Positions 50,821-59,556 of a stretch of DNA of 64,000 nt are shown piece by piece (the stretch's first letter is position 1; each line of letters starts with the position of its first letter). The stretch comes from Streptomyces lydicus (GTDB taxonomy: Bacteria > Actinomycetota > Actinomycetes > Streptomycetales > Streptomycetaceae). The notes below the pieces were generated by a model. That model saw only the letters and a program-made list of their open reading frames with translations, searched no databases and was not told the DNA's origin. The stretch is from assembly GCF_001729485.1 (NCBI RefSeq), contig NZ_CP017157.1, positions 2,976,001 to 3,040,000 on the forward strand. Direction: 5' to 3'. Position numbers and translations under genes: made by a program.

Positions 50821-52038
50821 TCAGGGCTTCGTCAGGGCCTCGGCTATCCGCAGGGTCGCCTGAAGCTGGCTCGCATCGCGGTGGGTCGGGTTGAACGAGA
50901 GGACGGCGCGGCGCTGTTGGTCCCGGGTGGCGACCATGGCCGAGGCGTAGCCGTACCGTTCACCGGTCTTGCCCCAGAAGGTCACGCCGTTCATCGTCAC
51001 GGTCTGCAGTCCCGCTCCGTAGCGCGCGGGGCTGCCGTCAACCATCCGTACGTCGTCCGGGGGGAGGGTGAACATCGCCTCCAGCTCGCGGGGCGGCAGG
51101 AGTTCGCCGGAGAACAGGGCGGTGAGGAAGCGGTCCAGGTCACCGGTCGTGGAGACCATTTCGCCCTCGCCCCATGCCTCCGTCTGGTCGTAGTCGGTGA
51201 TGTCCAGCAGCGACCCGTCGGTCATCCTCAGGTAGCCGTGCACGTGCGGCCCGTGGAGGCGCGGGTCGTCGCCGGGCAGGGAGGTGTGCCGCAGGCTCAG
51301 CGGGCGCAGCAGGCGATGCCCGATCACCTCGCCGTAGGGCCGGCCGGTCAGCCGCTCGATCAGCAGCGCCAGCAGCACGTAGTTGATGCCGCGGTACTCC
51401 TGCGCGGTGCCGGGGGTGAACTTCACCGAGCCGTGCGCCACCATCGCCACGATCTGCCGCGGCGTCCACCGGTCGTAGCGGTGCCGGGCGATGGCCTCGG
51501 GGGTGGACAGGTCCGGCCCACCCTCCTCGTCGGGGAGCCCGCTGGTGTGGTTCAACAGCTGGCGCACCGAGATCGGCGGGAAGCCGCTCGGCAGCAGGCC
51601 CGGCAGATGGCGCTGGACCGGCGCTTCGAGCCGCAGCTGCCCCTCCGCGACGAGTTGCAGCACCACCGTCGCCACGAACACCTTGGTGATGCTGCCGATG
51701 CGGAAGGTGTCCCGCGCCTCGACCGCCCGGCCGGTGGCCCGGTCGGCGACGCCCGCGGTGCCGTACCACCGCCCCGCCGAGCCGCTCACCCGCAGCTGGG
51801 CGGCGGTCAGCTCGGGGTGCTCCAGGTCGCTCAGGGCGGCCCGGAGAGCGGGGGCGTTCAGCGGAGGGACGGGTGCGGCCGGCGGCACCGGAGGACGGGC
51901 CGGCCCGGCCGCCGGCCGCGGCGCGGGCCGGCGTGCGGCGGCCCGCGCGGGCCCCGCCGTCGCGGCGAGCACCGCACCGGACAGCGCGACCCCCACAACT
52001 GCCCTGCGTGACAAGGAAGAAGAACGCTGTTGACTCAT
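50821..52038 (-). CDS. Serine hydrolase (beta-lactamase/D-Ala-D-Ala carboxypeptidase fold), Tat-exported
   Basis: 405 residues from ATG 52038. Twin-arginine signal (SLSRRAVVGVALSGAVLAAT), Pro/Ala-rich linker, then the class C/penicillin-binding fold: nucleophile motif Ser116-I-T-Lys119 (RIGSITKVFVAT), YRGINYVLLAL where YSN is usual, HTSGLPDEEG, and the KTG triad element GKTGERYGYAS. Likely secreted D-stereospecific peptidase or esterase. The YxN motif is altered to YRG (the Tyr is kept). Confidence 0.88.
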   Translation of the reverse strand: MSQQRSSSLSRRAVVGVALSGAVLAATAGPARAAARRPAPRPAAGPARPPVPPAAPVPPLNAPALRAALSDLEHPELTAAQLRVSGSAGRWYGTAGVADRATGRAVEARDTFRIGSITKVFVATVVLQLVAEGQLRLEAPVQRHLPGLLPSGFPPISVRQLLNHTSGLPDEEGGPDLSTPEAIARHRYDRWTPRQIVAMVAHGSVKFTPGTAQEYRGINYVLLALLIERLTGRPYGEVIGHRLLRPLSLRHTSLPGDDPRLHGPHVHGYLRMTDGSLLDITDYDQTEAWGEGEMVSTTGDLDRFLTALFSGELLPPRELEAMFTLPPDDVRMVDGSPARYGAGLQTVTMNGVTFWGKTGERYGYASAMVATRDQQRRAVLSFNPTHRDASQLQATLRIAEALTKP

Positions 52039-52208
52039 GGCTCACAGCTTTCCGTCTCCCCGCCGTCCTGCCGTCAGGGCTTTCCCTGACCCGCCCCTGA
52101 GCCGTCCCCGACCCGCCCCCGAGACCGCCCGGCGCCGTCTCGGGTGGAGGGCGGCCCTTTCCCGCTCTAGCGTGGAATGACGTACTCCTTCCGAAGGAGT
52201 CTGTTGCC

Positions 52209-53129
52209 ATGTCACTGGGCCGCAACGAGCCCGCCGAAGGCGACCGGCGCGAGCCTGTCGACGACGGCCGGGACCTGTCAGTCGACGCCGGCCGGCGTGC
52301 GCCCGCCGACGCCGGCCGAGGCACGTCGGCCGACGAGGGCCGGCTGGCGCAGCTGCTCGACAGCCCCGTCGTGGGCATGTCGCCGTGGATCGCGATGTCG
52401 GTGCTCGTCGGCCCGGGCCGCTACGAACTGGCGGTGGGGATCTCCCTCGCCCTGGCCGTGGCCCTCGTCGTCCTCGGGCGGGTCCGCCACCGGGGCAGTT
52501 CCCTGAAGATCCTGGAAGTCGCCGATGTGGTCTTCTTCGCGGCGATGGCCGTGATCGGCGTGTTCGCCTCGCAGGGCACGATCGGCTGGCTGGAGAACTA
52601 CTCGGGCGAGGTCTCCAACATCGCGCTGACGGTGATCGCGCTGGGATCCATGGCCGTCGGGGTGCCCTTCACCATCCAGTACGTCCGGGAGCAGGTTCCC
52701 CGCGAGCGCTGGAGCGATCCGCTGTTCCTGCGGACCAACTACCTCATCACGGGAGCCTGGGGCGCGGCCTTCGCGGTGGCGGCGCTCGCCGGTGCCTACG
52801 GCGACCTGGTCCTGCACAACTCCAACAACCTGTGGACCGGCTGGGTCATCCAGATCGCGGCCATCATCGTGGCGCTCCAGTTCACGCGCTGGTACCCGGA
52901 CGTCGTCCGTGCCCGTGCGCTGCGCGAACGCGGCCTGCCCGGGCCTCCTGAGCCGCCCCTCAGCGCCCTGCTGGTGCCCCTGGCGGGCTATCTGACCCCG
53001 GTGGGCATCCTGGTCCTCGCCCTCGACGCGGGCCCGACCTGGCTCGGCGTCGGACTCATCGTCGTCGGCGTAGTGCTCGTCAGGTCGCTGAGCCGGACGC
53101 CGTCGGCGGAGCCCGGTGTGCGAGGGTAA
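52209..53129 (+). CDS. Polytopic membrane protein
   Basis: 306 residues from ATG 52209 with AAGGAG upstream. About 50 hydrophilic N-terminal residues (three diverged Asp/Gly/Arg-rich repeats), then about seven to eight membrane helices. NYLITGAWGAAFAVAALAGA and WIQIAAIIVALQFTRWYP-like stretches resemble ferric-reductase-like or DUF-type multipass proteins, but no haem His pattern is clear. Family not named. Confidence 0.75.
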   Translation: MSLGRNEPAEGDRREPVDDGRDLSVDAGRRAPADAGRGTSADEGRLAQLLDSPVVGMSPWIAMSVLVGPGRYELAVGISLALAVALVVLGRVRHRGSSLKILEVADVVFFAAMAVIGVFASQGTIGWLENYSGEVSNIALTVIALGSMAVGVPFTIQYVREQVPRERWSDPLFLRTNYLITGAWGAAFAVAALAGAYGDLVLHNSNNLWTGWVIQIAAIIVALQFTRWYPDVVRARALRERGLPGPPEPPLSALLVPLAGYLTPVGILVLALDAGPTWLGVGLIVVGVVLVRSLSRTPSAEPGVRG

Positions 53130-53228
53130 GGGGTGGCGGGGAAGCGCGGAGAGGGCCCCGGAGGGCTCGAAAGGGCCGGGGAACCTGGGCGGTATGCCCC
53201 GGTTGGCGGCAGATATAACCAGGTGTCC

Positions 53229-53234
53229 TAGAAT
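53229..53234 (+). promoter_or_regulatory. -10 element of a leaderless promoter
   Basis: TAGAAT lies 6 nt before ATG 53241 with no ribosome-binding site; a weak TTGGCG at 53203-53208 may be the -35, 20 bp away. Confidence 0.6.
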
Positions 53235-53240
53235 CGGCGG

Positions 53241-53564
53241 ATGATCTTCATCGTCGTCAAGTTCCCCGTCAAGCCCGAGCACACCGAGGAGTGGCCCCGG
53301 CACGTCGAAGCCTTCACCCGCGCCACCCGCGCCGAACCCGGCAACCTGTGGTTCGAGTGGTCCCGCAGCCTGGAGGAGCCGGACACCTACGTCCTGGTCG
53401 AGGCGTTCCGGGACGACGCCGCCGAGGCGCACGTCAACTCCGACCACTTCCGCGCCGGGATCGAGACCATGCGTCCCCTGCTGCGCCGTACCCCCGACAT
53501 CGTGAGCACCACGATCGAGGGTGCCGACGGCTGGAGCGCGATGGGTGAGATCACCATCGACTGA
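53241..53564 (+). CDS. Quinol monooxygenase-like (ABM domain) protein
   Basis: 107 residues of antibiotic-biosynthesis-monooxygenase fold: MIFIVVKFPVKPEHTEEWPR, then NLWFEWSRSLEEPDTYVLVE and HVNSDHFRAGIETMRPLL. Resembles YgiN quinol monooxygenases, cofactor-free dioxygen enzymes or aromatic-ligand binding proteins. Leaderless transcript predicted. Substrate unknown. Confidence 0.88.
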   Translation: MIFIVVKFPVKPEHTEEWPRHVEAFTRATRAEPGNLWFEWSRSLEEPDTYVLVEAFRDDAAEAHVNSDHFRAGIETMRPLLRRTPDIVSTTIEGADGWSAMGEITID

Positions 53565-53633
53565 TCCGTCGACCGACGCCGGACCCCGCAGGTCCACGGC
53601 ACGGGGACCCGCCCGCGGCACCTCCGGCCGGCC

Positions 53634-54947
53634 CTACCCGACCAGGTGCCCCAGGAACCAGTCCCGGGCGAGTTCCGCGACCTGGTCCAGGGCGCCGGGC
53701 TCCTCGAAGAGGTGGGTGGCGCCCGGGATCACTTCCAGGTGGGACTCGCAGCGCAGCGCCGCCTCGGCCTCCCGGTTGAGGTCGAGCACCTGCGGGTCGT
53801 TGCCGCCGACGATGAGCAGCGTCGGCGCCCGTACGCCGGCGAGCAGCGGGCCCGCGAGGTCCGGGCGCCCGCCACGGGAGACCACCGCGCCGATGTCCGC
53901 GTCGGGGGCGGACGCGGCCCGCAGCGCCGCGGCGGCGCCGGTGCTGGCGCCGAAGTAGCCGATCGGTACGGCGGCCCGGCCGCGCAGCCACTCGGTGGCG
54001 TCGGTCAGCCGGTCGGCGAGGGTCTCGATGGCGAAGACGTTCGCCCGGTTGGCCTCCTCCGCCGGTGTGAGCAGGTCGAAGAGCAGCGTGCCCAGACCGG
54101 CCCGGTTGAGGGCCTCGGCGACATGGCGGTTGCGCGGACTGTGCCGGCTGCTGCCCGAGCCGTGGGCGAACATCACGATGGCCTTGGCGCCGGCGGGCAG
54201 ATTGAGGTCCCCGGTCAGCCGGACCCCGCAGGCGTCGATGGCCACCTCCTCCGCCACGTCGGCGTCCGCGGGCCCGGTCGCCGCCCCGGTGTCCATCCCG
54301 TCCGCGGCCGTCCCGTCCGCGGCCCGGGCCAGCAGCGAGACCACCTCGTCGTCGGGGGTCTGGGAGAAGTCCTGGTACCACTCGCCGACGGCGGAGAAGC
54401 CGAACGGGGTGGAGAGGCAGACGAATTCATCGGCCGCGTCCCGCAGCCGCTGCGCCGCGTCCGGTGGCGCCACCGGGACCGCGAGCACCACCCGGGACGC
54501 GCCCTGGGCCCGTACCACCTCGCACGCGGCCGCCGCCGTCGCGCCGGTGGCGATGCCGTCGTCCACCACGATCGCGGTACGCCCCGCCAGGTCCAGCCGC
54601 GGCCGTCCGTCGCGGAACCGGTGCGCCTGCCGTGCGAGTTCCGCCGCCTCGGCGTGCTCCACGGAGGCCAGGTCGGCCTGTTCCAGCCGGCCGCGGCGCA
54701 CGATGTCGTCGCTGATCACGCGGACCCCGCCCTCGCCGATCGCGCCGAAGCCCAGCTCGCGCTGGTAGGGGACCCCCAGCTTGCGGACCACGATCACGTC
54801 GAGCTGCGCCCCCAGCGCCCGGGCCACCTGGTACGCGACCGGGACGCCGCCGCGCGGCAGCCCCAGCACGACCGGATCCTCCCCCTCCAGGTGCCGTAGC
54901 GCTTCGGCCAGGCGCTGCCCCGCATCCGTACGGTCGGTGAACAGCAC
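53634..54947 (-). CDS. Phosphoribosyltransferase - alpha/beta hydrolase fusion protein
   Basis: 437 residues from GTG 54947. N-terminal PRTase domain (1-205): LGLPRGGVPVAYQVARALGA and the PRPP loop IVVDDGIATGATAAAA at 126-141. C-terminal dienelactone-hydrolase-like domain (about 235-435): MFAHGSGSSRHSPRNRHVAE, nucleophile elbow GYFGASTGAAAAL, and GGNDPQVLDL plus GATHLFEEPGALD for Asp and His. Both active sites look intact. Streptomyces and mycobacteria have similar fusions; the joint reaction is unknown. Confidence 0.88.
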   Translation of the reverse strand: MLFTDRTDAGQRLAEALRHLEGEDPVVLGLPRGGVPVAYQVARALGAQLDVIVVRKLGVPYQRELGFGAIGEGGVRVISDDIVRRGRLEQADLASVEHAEAAELARQAHRFRDGRPRLDLAGRTAIVVDDGIATGATAAAACEVVRAQGASRVVLAVPVAPPDAAQRLRDAADEFVCLSTPFGFSAVGEWYQDFSQTPDDEVVSLLARAADGTAADGMDTGAATGPADADVAEEVAIDACGVRLTGDLNLPAGAKAIVMFAHGSGSSRHSPRNRHVAEALNRAGLGTLLFDLLTPAEEANRANVFAIETLADRLTDATEWLRGRAAVPIGYFGASTGAAAALRAASAPDADIGAVVSRGGRPDLAGPLLAGVRAPTLLIVGGNDPQVLDLNREAEAALRCESHLEVIPGATHLFEEPGALDQVAELARDWFLGHLVG

Positions 54948-55083
54948 AGTGTGTGCACCCCCTACTCAGGGGAGAGGAAGCCACGTCCACACCTCAATTT
55001 CGAAATAACCCCAGATGCCGGAACATCGCAAGTCGGGCGGCCGGTGCACGCCCGTCGGCGGCAGCGCTGGTTACCGTCGGCGT

Positions 55084-55872
55084 ATGGACGGAATCGGAGC
55101 GGTGCTGATCGATATCGACGGTGTGCTCACGGTGTCGTGGCGGGCGCTGCCCGGAACCGTCCGGGCCCTGGAACGGCTGCGGGCCGCGGGCCTCCCGCTG
55201 GCCCTGGTCACCAACACCACCTCCCGGACCCGGGCTCGGATCGCCGGGAAACTGGCCGACGAGGGCTTCCCGGTCGGCCCCGAGGACATCCTCACCGCCC
55301 CCGCCGTCACCGCCCGCTATCTGCGCGAACACCATCCGGACGCACGATGTCTGCTGATCAGCAGCGGCGACGTGGCGGACGATCTCGCGGGGGTGGACAT
55401 CGTGCCGCCGGGCATGCCGGAGCCCGCCGCGGACGTGGTGGTGTTCGGCGGGGCGGGGGAGGAGTTCAGCTATGCGGCGCTCAACACCGCCTTCCGGTGC
55501 CTGCGGTGCGGCGCCCGCCTGGTGGCCATGCACCGGAACCTGTACTGGCGCACGGCGGACGGGCTGGATCTGGACACCGGGGCCTTCCTCCCGGGGCTGG
55601 AACGGGCCGCCGGGGTCGAGGCGGAGGTCACCGGCAAACCCTCCGGGGCGTTCTTCGCCACGGCGCTGGCGCACCTCGGCGTGCCCGCTTCCCGGACGCT
55701 GATGGTGGGCGACGACATCGAGTCCGATGTGCTGGCGGCCCAGCGCTGCGGGATCACCGGCGTCCTCGTCCGGACCGGCAAGTTCCAGCCGGAGACCCTC
55801 CGGGAGGCCGACGGTACTCCGGACGAGGTGCTCGATTCCTTCGCGGAGCTGCCCGCGCTGCTCGGGCTGTGA
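55084..55872 (+). CDS. HAD-IIA family hydrolase
   Basis: 262 residues. HAD motif 1 with Asp10 and Asp12 (VLIDIDGVLTVSWRALPG), motif 2 LALVTNTTSRT, Lys in VTGKPSGAFF, and motif 4 LMVGDDIESDVLAAQ. The IIA cap domain (65-180) matches phosphoglycolate/4-nitrophenylphosphatase-like (TIGR01458) enzymes. Phosphatase substrate unknown. Convergent with the next gene, whose stop is 1 bp away. Confidence 0.92.
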   Translation: MDGIGAVLIDIDGVLTVSWRALPGTVRALERLRAAGLPLALVTNTTSRTRARIAGKLADEGFPVGPEDILTAPAVTARYLREHHPDARCLLISSGDVADDLAGVDIVPPGMPEPAADVVVFGGAGEEFSYAALNTAFRCLRCGARLVAMHRNLYWRTADGLDLDTGAFLPGLERAAGVEAEVTGKPSGAFFATALAHLGVPASRTLMVGDDIESDVLAAQRCGITGVLVRTGKFQPETLREADGTPDEVLDSFAELPALLGL

Positions 55873-55873
55873 C

Positions 55874-56617
55874 CTACGACGTGCCGGGCGTGCTGAGCAG
55901 GGCCGCGATGTCCGCGGCCGTCCAGTGGCCGCGGGCGCCCGGGCAGCTCGCCAGGTACGCGGCGGCCCGGAGCGGGCTCCACCCGTGGGCTTCGACGATG
56001 CCGGCCGCGAGGTGTGCCAGGTAGGCGGCGGCGGGCGGGTTGGGGCGCACGGTGCCGTCGTCGGCGCTCCACGGGGCGGTGAAGGTCAGCACCGGTGCGC
56101 CGTCCAGCAGCCCGGCGCACACCAGGGTTTCGTAGCGTCCCGGGCCGATCCGGGCGCGGCCGTGGGTGAGGACCTCGCTCAGGTCGAGGTCCTCGCCCGG
56201 CTCGCGGTACATCTCCTGGGCGGCGAGATCGGAGAACTGTTCCGCCGTCAGGAGGTAGGCGCGGGCGGGCACTTCGGGCGTCGTACCGGCCGGACCGTCG
56301 CCGCCCCGGCCGGCGCGGCCCGGTCCGCGGGCCGGGTCGTAGAAGGCCCGGCCGCCGGTCCACACCTGCGATTCGGTGGCGAAGTACAGCCGGCCGGGCA
56401 GCATGACCGCGGCCGTACGGGCCGGGCCGCGGGGGTCCCGGCAGCCCGGGTGGTCGCGCAGCCCGCCCGGCGGCCGGCCGCCGGCGATATAGCAGGTCAG
56501 CCGCCGCAGATGCATGTTGGAGCCGTACGCGGCGTACCAGACCCGCGGGGCGCGGCGCAGCGCGTCGACGGTTTCCGGGCTGCCGTCGAGCACATCGAGA
56601 CGTCGGGGCCGGATCAC
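55874..56617 (-). CDS. YGSNM-motif protein, gamma-glutamylcyclotransferase-like
   Basis: 247 residues from GTG 56617. The YGSNM signature at 31-35 (VWYAAYGSNMHLRRLTCYIA) is the substrate loop of GGCT-fold proteins. AYLLTAEQFSDLAAQEMYRE and GRYETLVCAGLLDGAPVLTF follow. The protein is longer than a plain GGCT and similar ones are often mislabelled histone deacetylases in actinomycete annotation. I cannot place the catalytic Glu with certainty. Confidence 0.75.
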   Translation of the reverse strand: MIRPRRLDVLDGSPETVDALRRAPRVWYAAYGSNMHLRRLTCYIAGGRPPGGLRDHPGCRDPRGPARTAAVMLPGRLYFATESQVWTGGRAFYDPARGPGRAGRGGDGPAGTTPEVPARAYLLTAEQFSDLAAQEMYREPGEDLDLSEVLTHGRARIGPGRYETLVCAGLLDGAPVLTFTAPWSADDGTVRPNPPAAAYLAHLAAGIVEAHGWSPLRAAAYLASCPGARGHWTAADIAALLSTPGTS

Positions 56618-56729
56618 TCCCGCACGGTACGCGAGCGCCCGGTCCGGTTCCCGTCCCGCCGCGGGTTTTGCCGCGCACGGTGTGGAGATGCGCACTGGAC
56701 GGAGGGACGTACCGAAGGACGGAGGCAGT

Positions 56730-57806
56730 GTGGCGGACGAGGCCGAGGCAACAGGACGGACCGGGGACATACCGCGCGCGGCGAGCCGGCGCCGGATGCT
56801 CACCGCGACGGCGGCGGTGGGGCTCGGACTGCTGACGGGGTGCGGGGAGGCGTCCTCCCGCTCCCCGGGCCAGGACCCCGCGCGGACCGCCGCGCCCTCG
56901 CCGGGGGGTGCGGGACGCTCACCCTCCCGCGGGTCCGGTACGCCGGGGCCGTCCGGGTCCGGGTCTGCCGCGCCGGGCCGTTCGGGCAGTCCGACGCCCC
57001 CGCACCGGCGGCCGGAACTCCCGCGGGGCGGGCGGGAGTTGTTCCCCCGCTACCGGCTGGTGGGGTTCTGCGGCCTGCCCGGTGCCACCGCGCTCGGCCG
57101 GCTCGGCATCGGCGATCCCGGGGAGCGGGCGGCCGAGATCGAGAAGGTGGCGCGCTCGTACGCCGCGGGGCGCGAGCCGCTGCCGGTCCTCGAACTGCTG
57201 GCCGTGGTCGCCAACTCCTCGCCCGGCCCGGACGGCAGCTACCGCTCGCGGACGCCCGCGGCGACCGTGCGCCGCTTCCACCAACTCGCGCGGCGGCACA
57301 AGGCGTTGCTGCTGCTGAACATCCAGCCGGGGCGCGCTTCGGTGCTCGACGAGGTCAAGGCGCTGCGTGACTGGCTGGTCCACCCGGACGTGGGGATCGC
57401 GCTCGACCCCGAGTGGGAGATGGCCGCCGGCCAGGTGCCGGGGAACACCTACGGGCGGACCGACGGCCATGAGCTGACCGGTGTCGCGCGCTACCTCTCG
57501 GGGCTCGTCAAGGAGCACGACCTGCCGGAGAAACCCCTGGTCTTCCACCAGGTCGCCACCTCCGTCGTGCGCGAGCAGTCCGCGCTGGAGCCGCAGCCGG
57601 GGGTGGCGCTGATCAAGAGCGCCGACGGCATCGGCTCGCCGGGCCTGAAGCGCGGGACCTGGCGGCAGCTGGTGCGCGGCCTGCCCGACGGCGTGCACAC
57701 CGGCTTCAAGCTCTTCTACGAGGAGGACGCCAAGGGCAGCCGCCTGATGACGCCCAAGGAGGTGCTGCGGCTCAAGCCGCGGCCCGAGTACGTGATGTAC
57801 GAGTGA
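56730..57806 (+). CDS. Tat-type lipoprotein of unknown function
   Basis: 358 residues from GTG 56730 (GGAGG 5 nt upstream; ATG 56688 is an alternative). Signal ASRRRMLTATAAVGLGLLTG followed by Cys as lipobox (LLTGC), then a Ser/Pro/Gly-rich linker to residue 90. The C-terminal domain looks like a TIM-barrel or deacetylase-like fold (RYRLVGFCGLPGATALGRLG, KALLLLNIQPGRASVLDEVK, GIALDPEWEMAAGQVPGNTY, LVFHQVATSVVREQ). Extracytoplasmic, function unknown. Confidence 0.82.
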   Translation: MADEAEATGRTGDIPRAASRRRMLTATAAVGLGLLTGCGEASSRSPGQDPARTAAPSPGGAGRSPSRGSGTPGPSGSGSAAPGRSGSPTPPHRRPELPRGGRELFPRYRLVGFCGLPGATALGRLGIGDPGERAAEIEKVARSYAAGREPLPVLELLAVVANSSPGPDGSYRSRTPAATVRRFHQLARRHKALLLLNIQPGRASVLDEVKALRDWLVHPDVGIALDPEWEMAAGQVPGNTYGRTDGHELTGVARYLSGLVKEHDLPEKPLVFHQVATSVVREQSALEPQPGVALIKSADGIGSPGLKRGTWRQLVRGLPDGVHTGFKLFYEEDAKGSRLMTPKEVLRLKPRPEYVMYE

Positions 57807-57845
57807 GCGGGCCCGTCCTCAAACGCCGCTCCACCTTCCGCCGGT

Positions 57846-58766
57846 TCACAGTGCGACCACGATTTTGCCGTGAACGTGCCTCTCGGCCTGCGTCGTCACG
57901 GCTTCGCGAATCCGCTCGACCGGGAAGGTCGCCGCGATCGGAACCGTGATCTCGCCGGAACGGATGGCGTCGGCGATCCGTTCCAGGGCGCCCGGCCCCG
58001 CATCGAGGGCGCCCGCCTTGCGCACACCGGGCGGCGTTGCGGGGCCGTCGGCTACGACGGAGATCCGCTCGGGTGCCACGCCGAGCTTGAGCGCGGTCTC
58101 GACCACCTCCCTTCCGAACAGGTCGGTTGCGGCGGTGATGCCCTCGGGCGCCAGGGCCCGCACCCGGTCCGTCAGGCCAGGGCCGTACGCCACGGGTTCG
58201 GCGCCGAGCCCGCGCAGGAATCCGAACGTGCCCTCGGAGGCGGTGCCGAGCACCCGGGCCCCCGCAAGCTTCGCCAGCTGCACGGCGAAGACGCCCACGC
58301 CACCCGCCGCCCCACCGATCAGGACGGTGTCCCCGGCCCGGAGCCCGATCGCGGCGAGCGCGGCGGAGGCCGTCAGACCGGACACCGGAAGCGTGCCCGC
58401 CACCTCGTCACGGACGCCCTCCGGGGTGCGCCACAGCGTTGCCGCGGGTGTCTTGACCAGCACGAAATCGGCGACGGACCGGCCGATCGCGGCCCCGTAC
58501 ACCCGCTCGCCGGCCGCGAATCCCGTGGCGCGGGCGCCCACCTCGTCCACCACTCCGGCGAAGTCGCTGCCGAACCCGGCCGGCAGGGTGATGCCGAACC
58601 GCGCCGCCATGTCGGGCCGTGTGGTGATTTGCCAATCCATCGGATTCAGCCCGGCGGCTGTGACCCGGACGCGAACCTCGTCCGGTGCGGCGTGCGGCTC
58701 GGGTATCTCCTGCAGTTCGAGTACTTCGGGACCGCCGAAACGCCGGTACCGGACAGCTCTGCTCAT
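57846..58766 (-). CDS. Zinc-independent NADP-dependent oxidoreductase (quinone reductase type MDR)
   Basis: 306 residues from ATG 58766 with AGGAG upstream. MDR fold: GroES-like N-terminus (VRVRVTAAGLNPMDWQITTR), Rossmann glycine motif IGGAAGGVGVFAVQLAKLAG, and a C-terminal HVHGKIVVAL signature. No structural or catalytic Cys/His zinc cluster, as in quinone oxidoreductases. Divergent from a TetR gene; the operator pair at 58787 and 58820 lies between them, so it is likely induced by a quinone-like ligand of that regulator. Confidence 0.92.
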   Translation of the reverse strand: MSRAVRYRRFGGPEVLELQEIPEPHAAPDEVRVRVTAAGLNPMDWQITTRPDMAARFGITLPAGFGSDFAGVVDEVGARATGFAAGERVYGAAIGRSVADFVLVKTPAATLWRTPEGVRDEVAGTLPVSGLTASAALAAIGLRAGDTVLIGGAAGGVGVFAVQLAKLAGARVLGTASEGTFGFLRGLGAEPVAYGPGLTDRVRALAPEGITAATDLFGREVVETALKLGVAPERISVVADGPATPPGVRKAGALDAGPGALERIADAIRSGEITVPIAATFPVERIREAVTTQAERHVHGKIVVAL

Positions 58767-58786
58767 CGGTGCACTCCTGGCCAGTG

Positions 58787-58803
58787 ATGGGACTTGGTCC
58801 CAT
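58787..58803. promoter_or_regulatory. TetR operator 1
   Basis: ATGGGACTTGGTCCCAT is a perfect 7-3-7 palindrome, 20 bp upstream of the oxidoreductase start codon. Confidence 0.8.
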
Positions 58804-58819
58804 GGACCGTACACCAGTG

Positions 58820-58836
58820 ATGGGACCAAGTCCCGT
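58820..58836. promoter_or_regulatory. TetR operator 2
   Basis: ATGGGACCAAGTCCCGT copies operator 1 with two outer mismatches and lies exactly 33 bp from it (three helical turns). It touches the -10-like TACACT (58836-58841) 6 nt before the TetR ATG. Confidence 0.8.
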
Positions 58837-58847
58837 ACACTGCTCCC

Positions 58848-59417
58848 ATGGCTCGCTGGCAACCCGACGCACCAGGACGACTCGCCGCCGCAGCCCTCGA
58901 CCTCTTCGAGGAGCGCGGCTACGAGAACACGACCGTGATCGAGATCGCCGAGCGCGCGGGGCTCACCAAGAGCACGTTCTTCCGGTACTTCCCGGACAAG
59001 CGCGAGGTGCTCTTCGGCAGGGGCGCGGTGACCGGTCTGCTCGTCGAAGGGATTGCCTCGGCGCCGCCGGCGGCCGGGCCGCTCGACGCGGTGGCGGACG
59101 CTCTCGATGCGCTCGGCCGGACGTTCTTCACCGCCGACCGCCGCGAGTTCAGCGGCCGGCGCCAGGCCGTGCTGAACGCCCATACGGAACTGCGTGAACG
59201 CGAAGCCCTGAAACGGATCGACCTCACCGACTCTCTGATCGAGGCCCTCCATCGCCGCGGAGTCCCGGGCCGGACCGCGCGCGTGGCCGCGAAACTGGGC
59301 ATGCTCGTCTGGGAGATCGCCTACGATCAGTGGATCGACACCGACAACAGCGAGGGCTTCGGCCCGCTGGCACGGCAAGCGCTCGCCGAAGTGCGCGCGG
59401 CCGGAGCCGAGCGCTAG
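58848..59417 (+). CDS. TetR/AcrR family transcriptional regulator
   Basis: 189 residues from ATG 58848. N-terminal HTH: TTVIEIAERAGLTKSTFFRY with FPDKREVLFG following. The small C-terminal domain is of TetR_C type with REFSGRRQAVLNAHTELRER. The start lies 6 nt after a -10 element that overlaps operator 2, so it probably represses itself and the divergent quinone-reductase-type gene. Confidence 0.93.
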   Translation: MARWQPDAPGRLAAAALDLFEERGYENTTVIEIAERAGLTKSTFFRYFPDKREVLFGRGAVTGLLVEGIASAPPAAGPLDAVADALDALGRTFFTADRREFSGRRQAVLNAHTELREREALKRIDLTDSLIEALHRRGVPGRTARVAAKLGMLVWEIAYDQWIDTDNSEGFGPLARQALAEVRAAGAER

Positions 59418-59556
59418 GGTCCGGCTTCAAAGGTCGTCCTGGTGGTGGGTCATGGTGTCGTGGTACGTCGTGGTGAACTCACTGGCCTGGAGCGGGAGTT
59501 GCCCGCTCCGCTGATACCCCGGGCCGTAACGGGGTGGCCTCGTGGGGAGACGGGTC

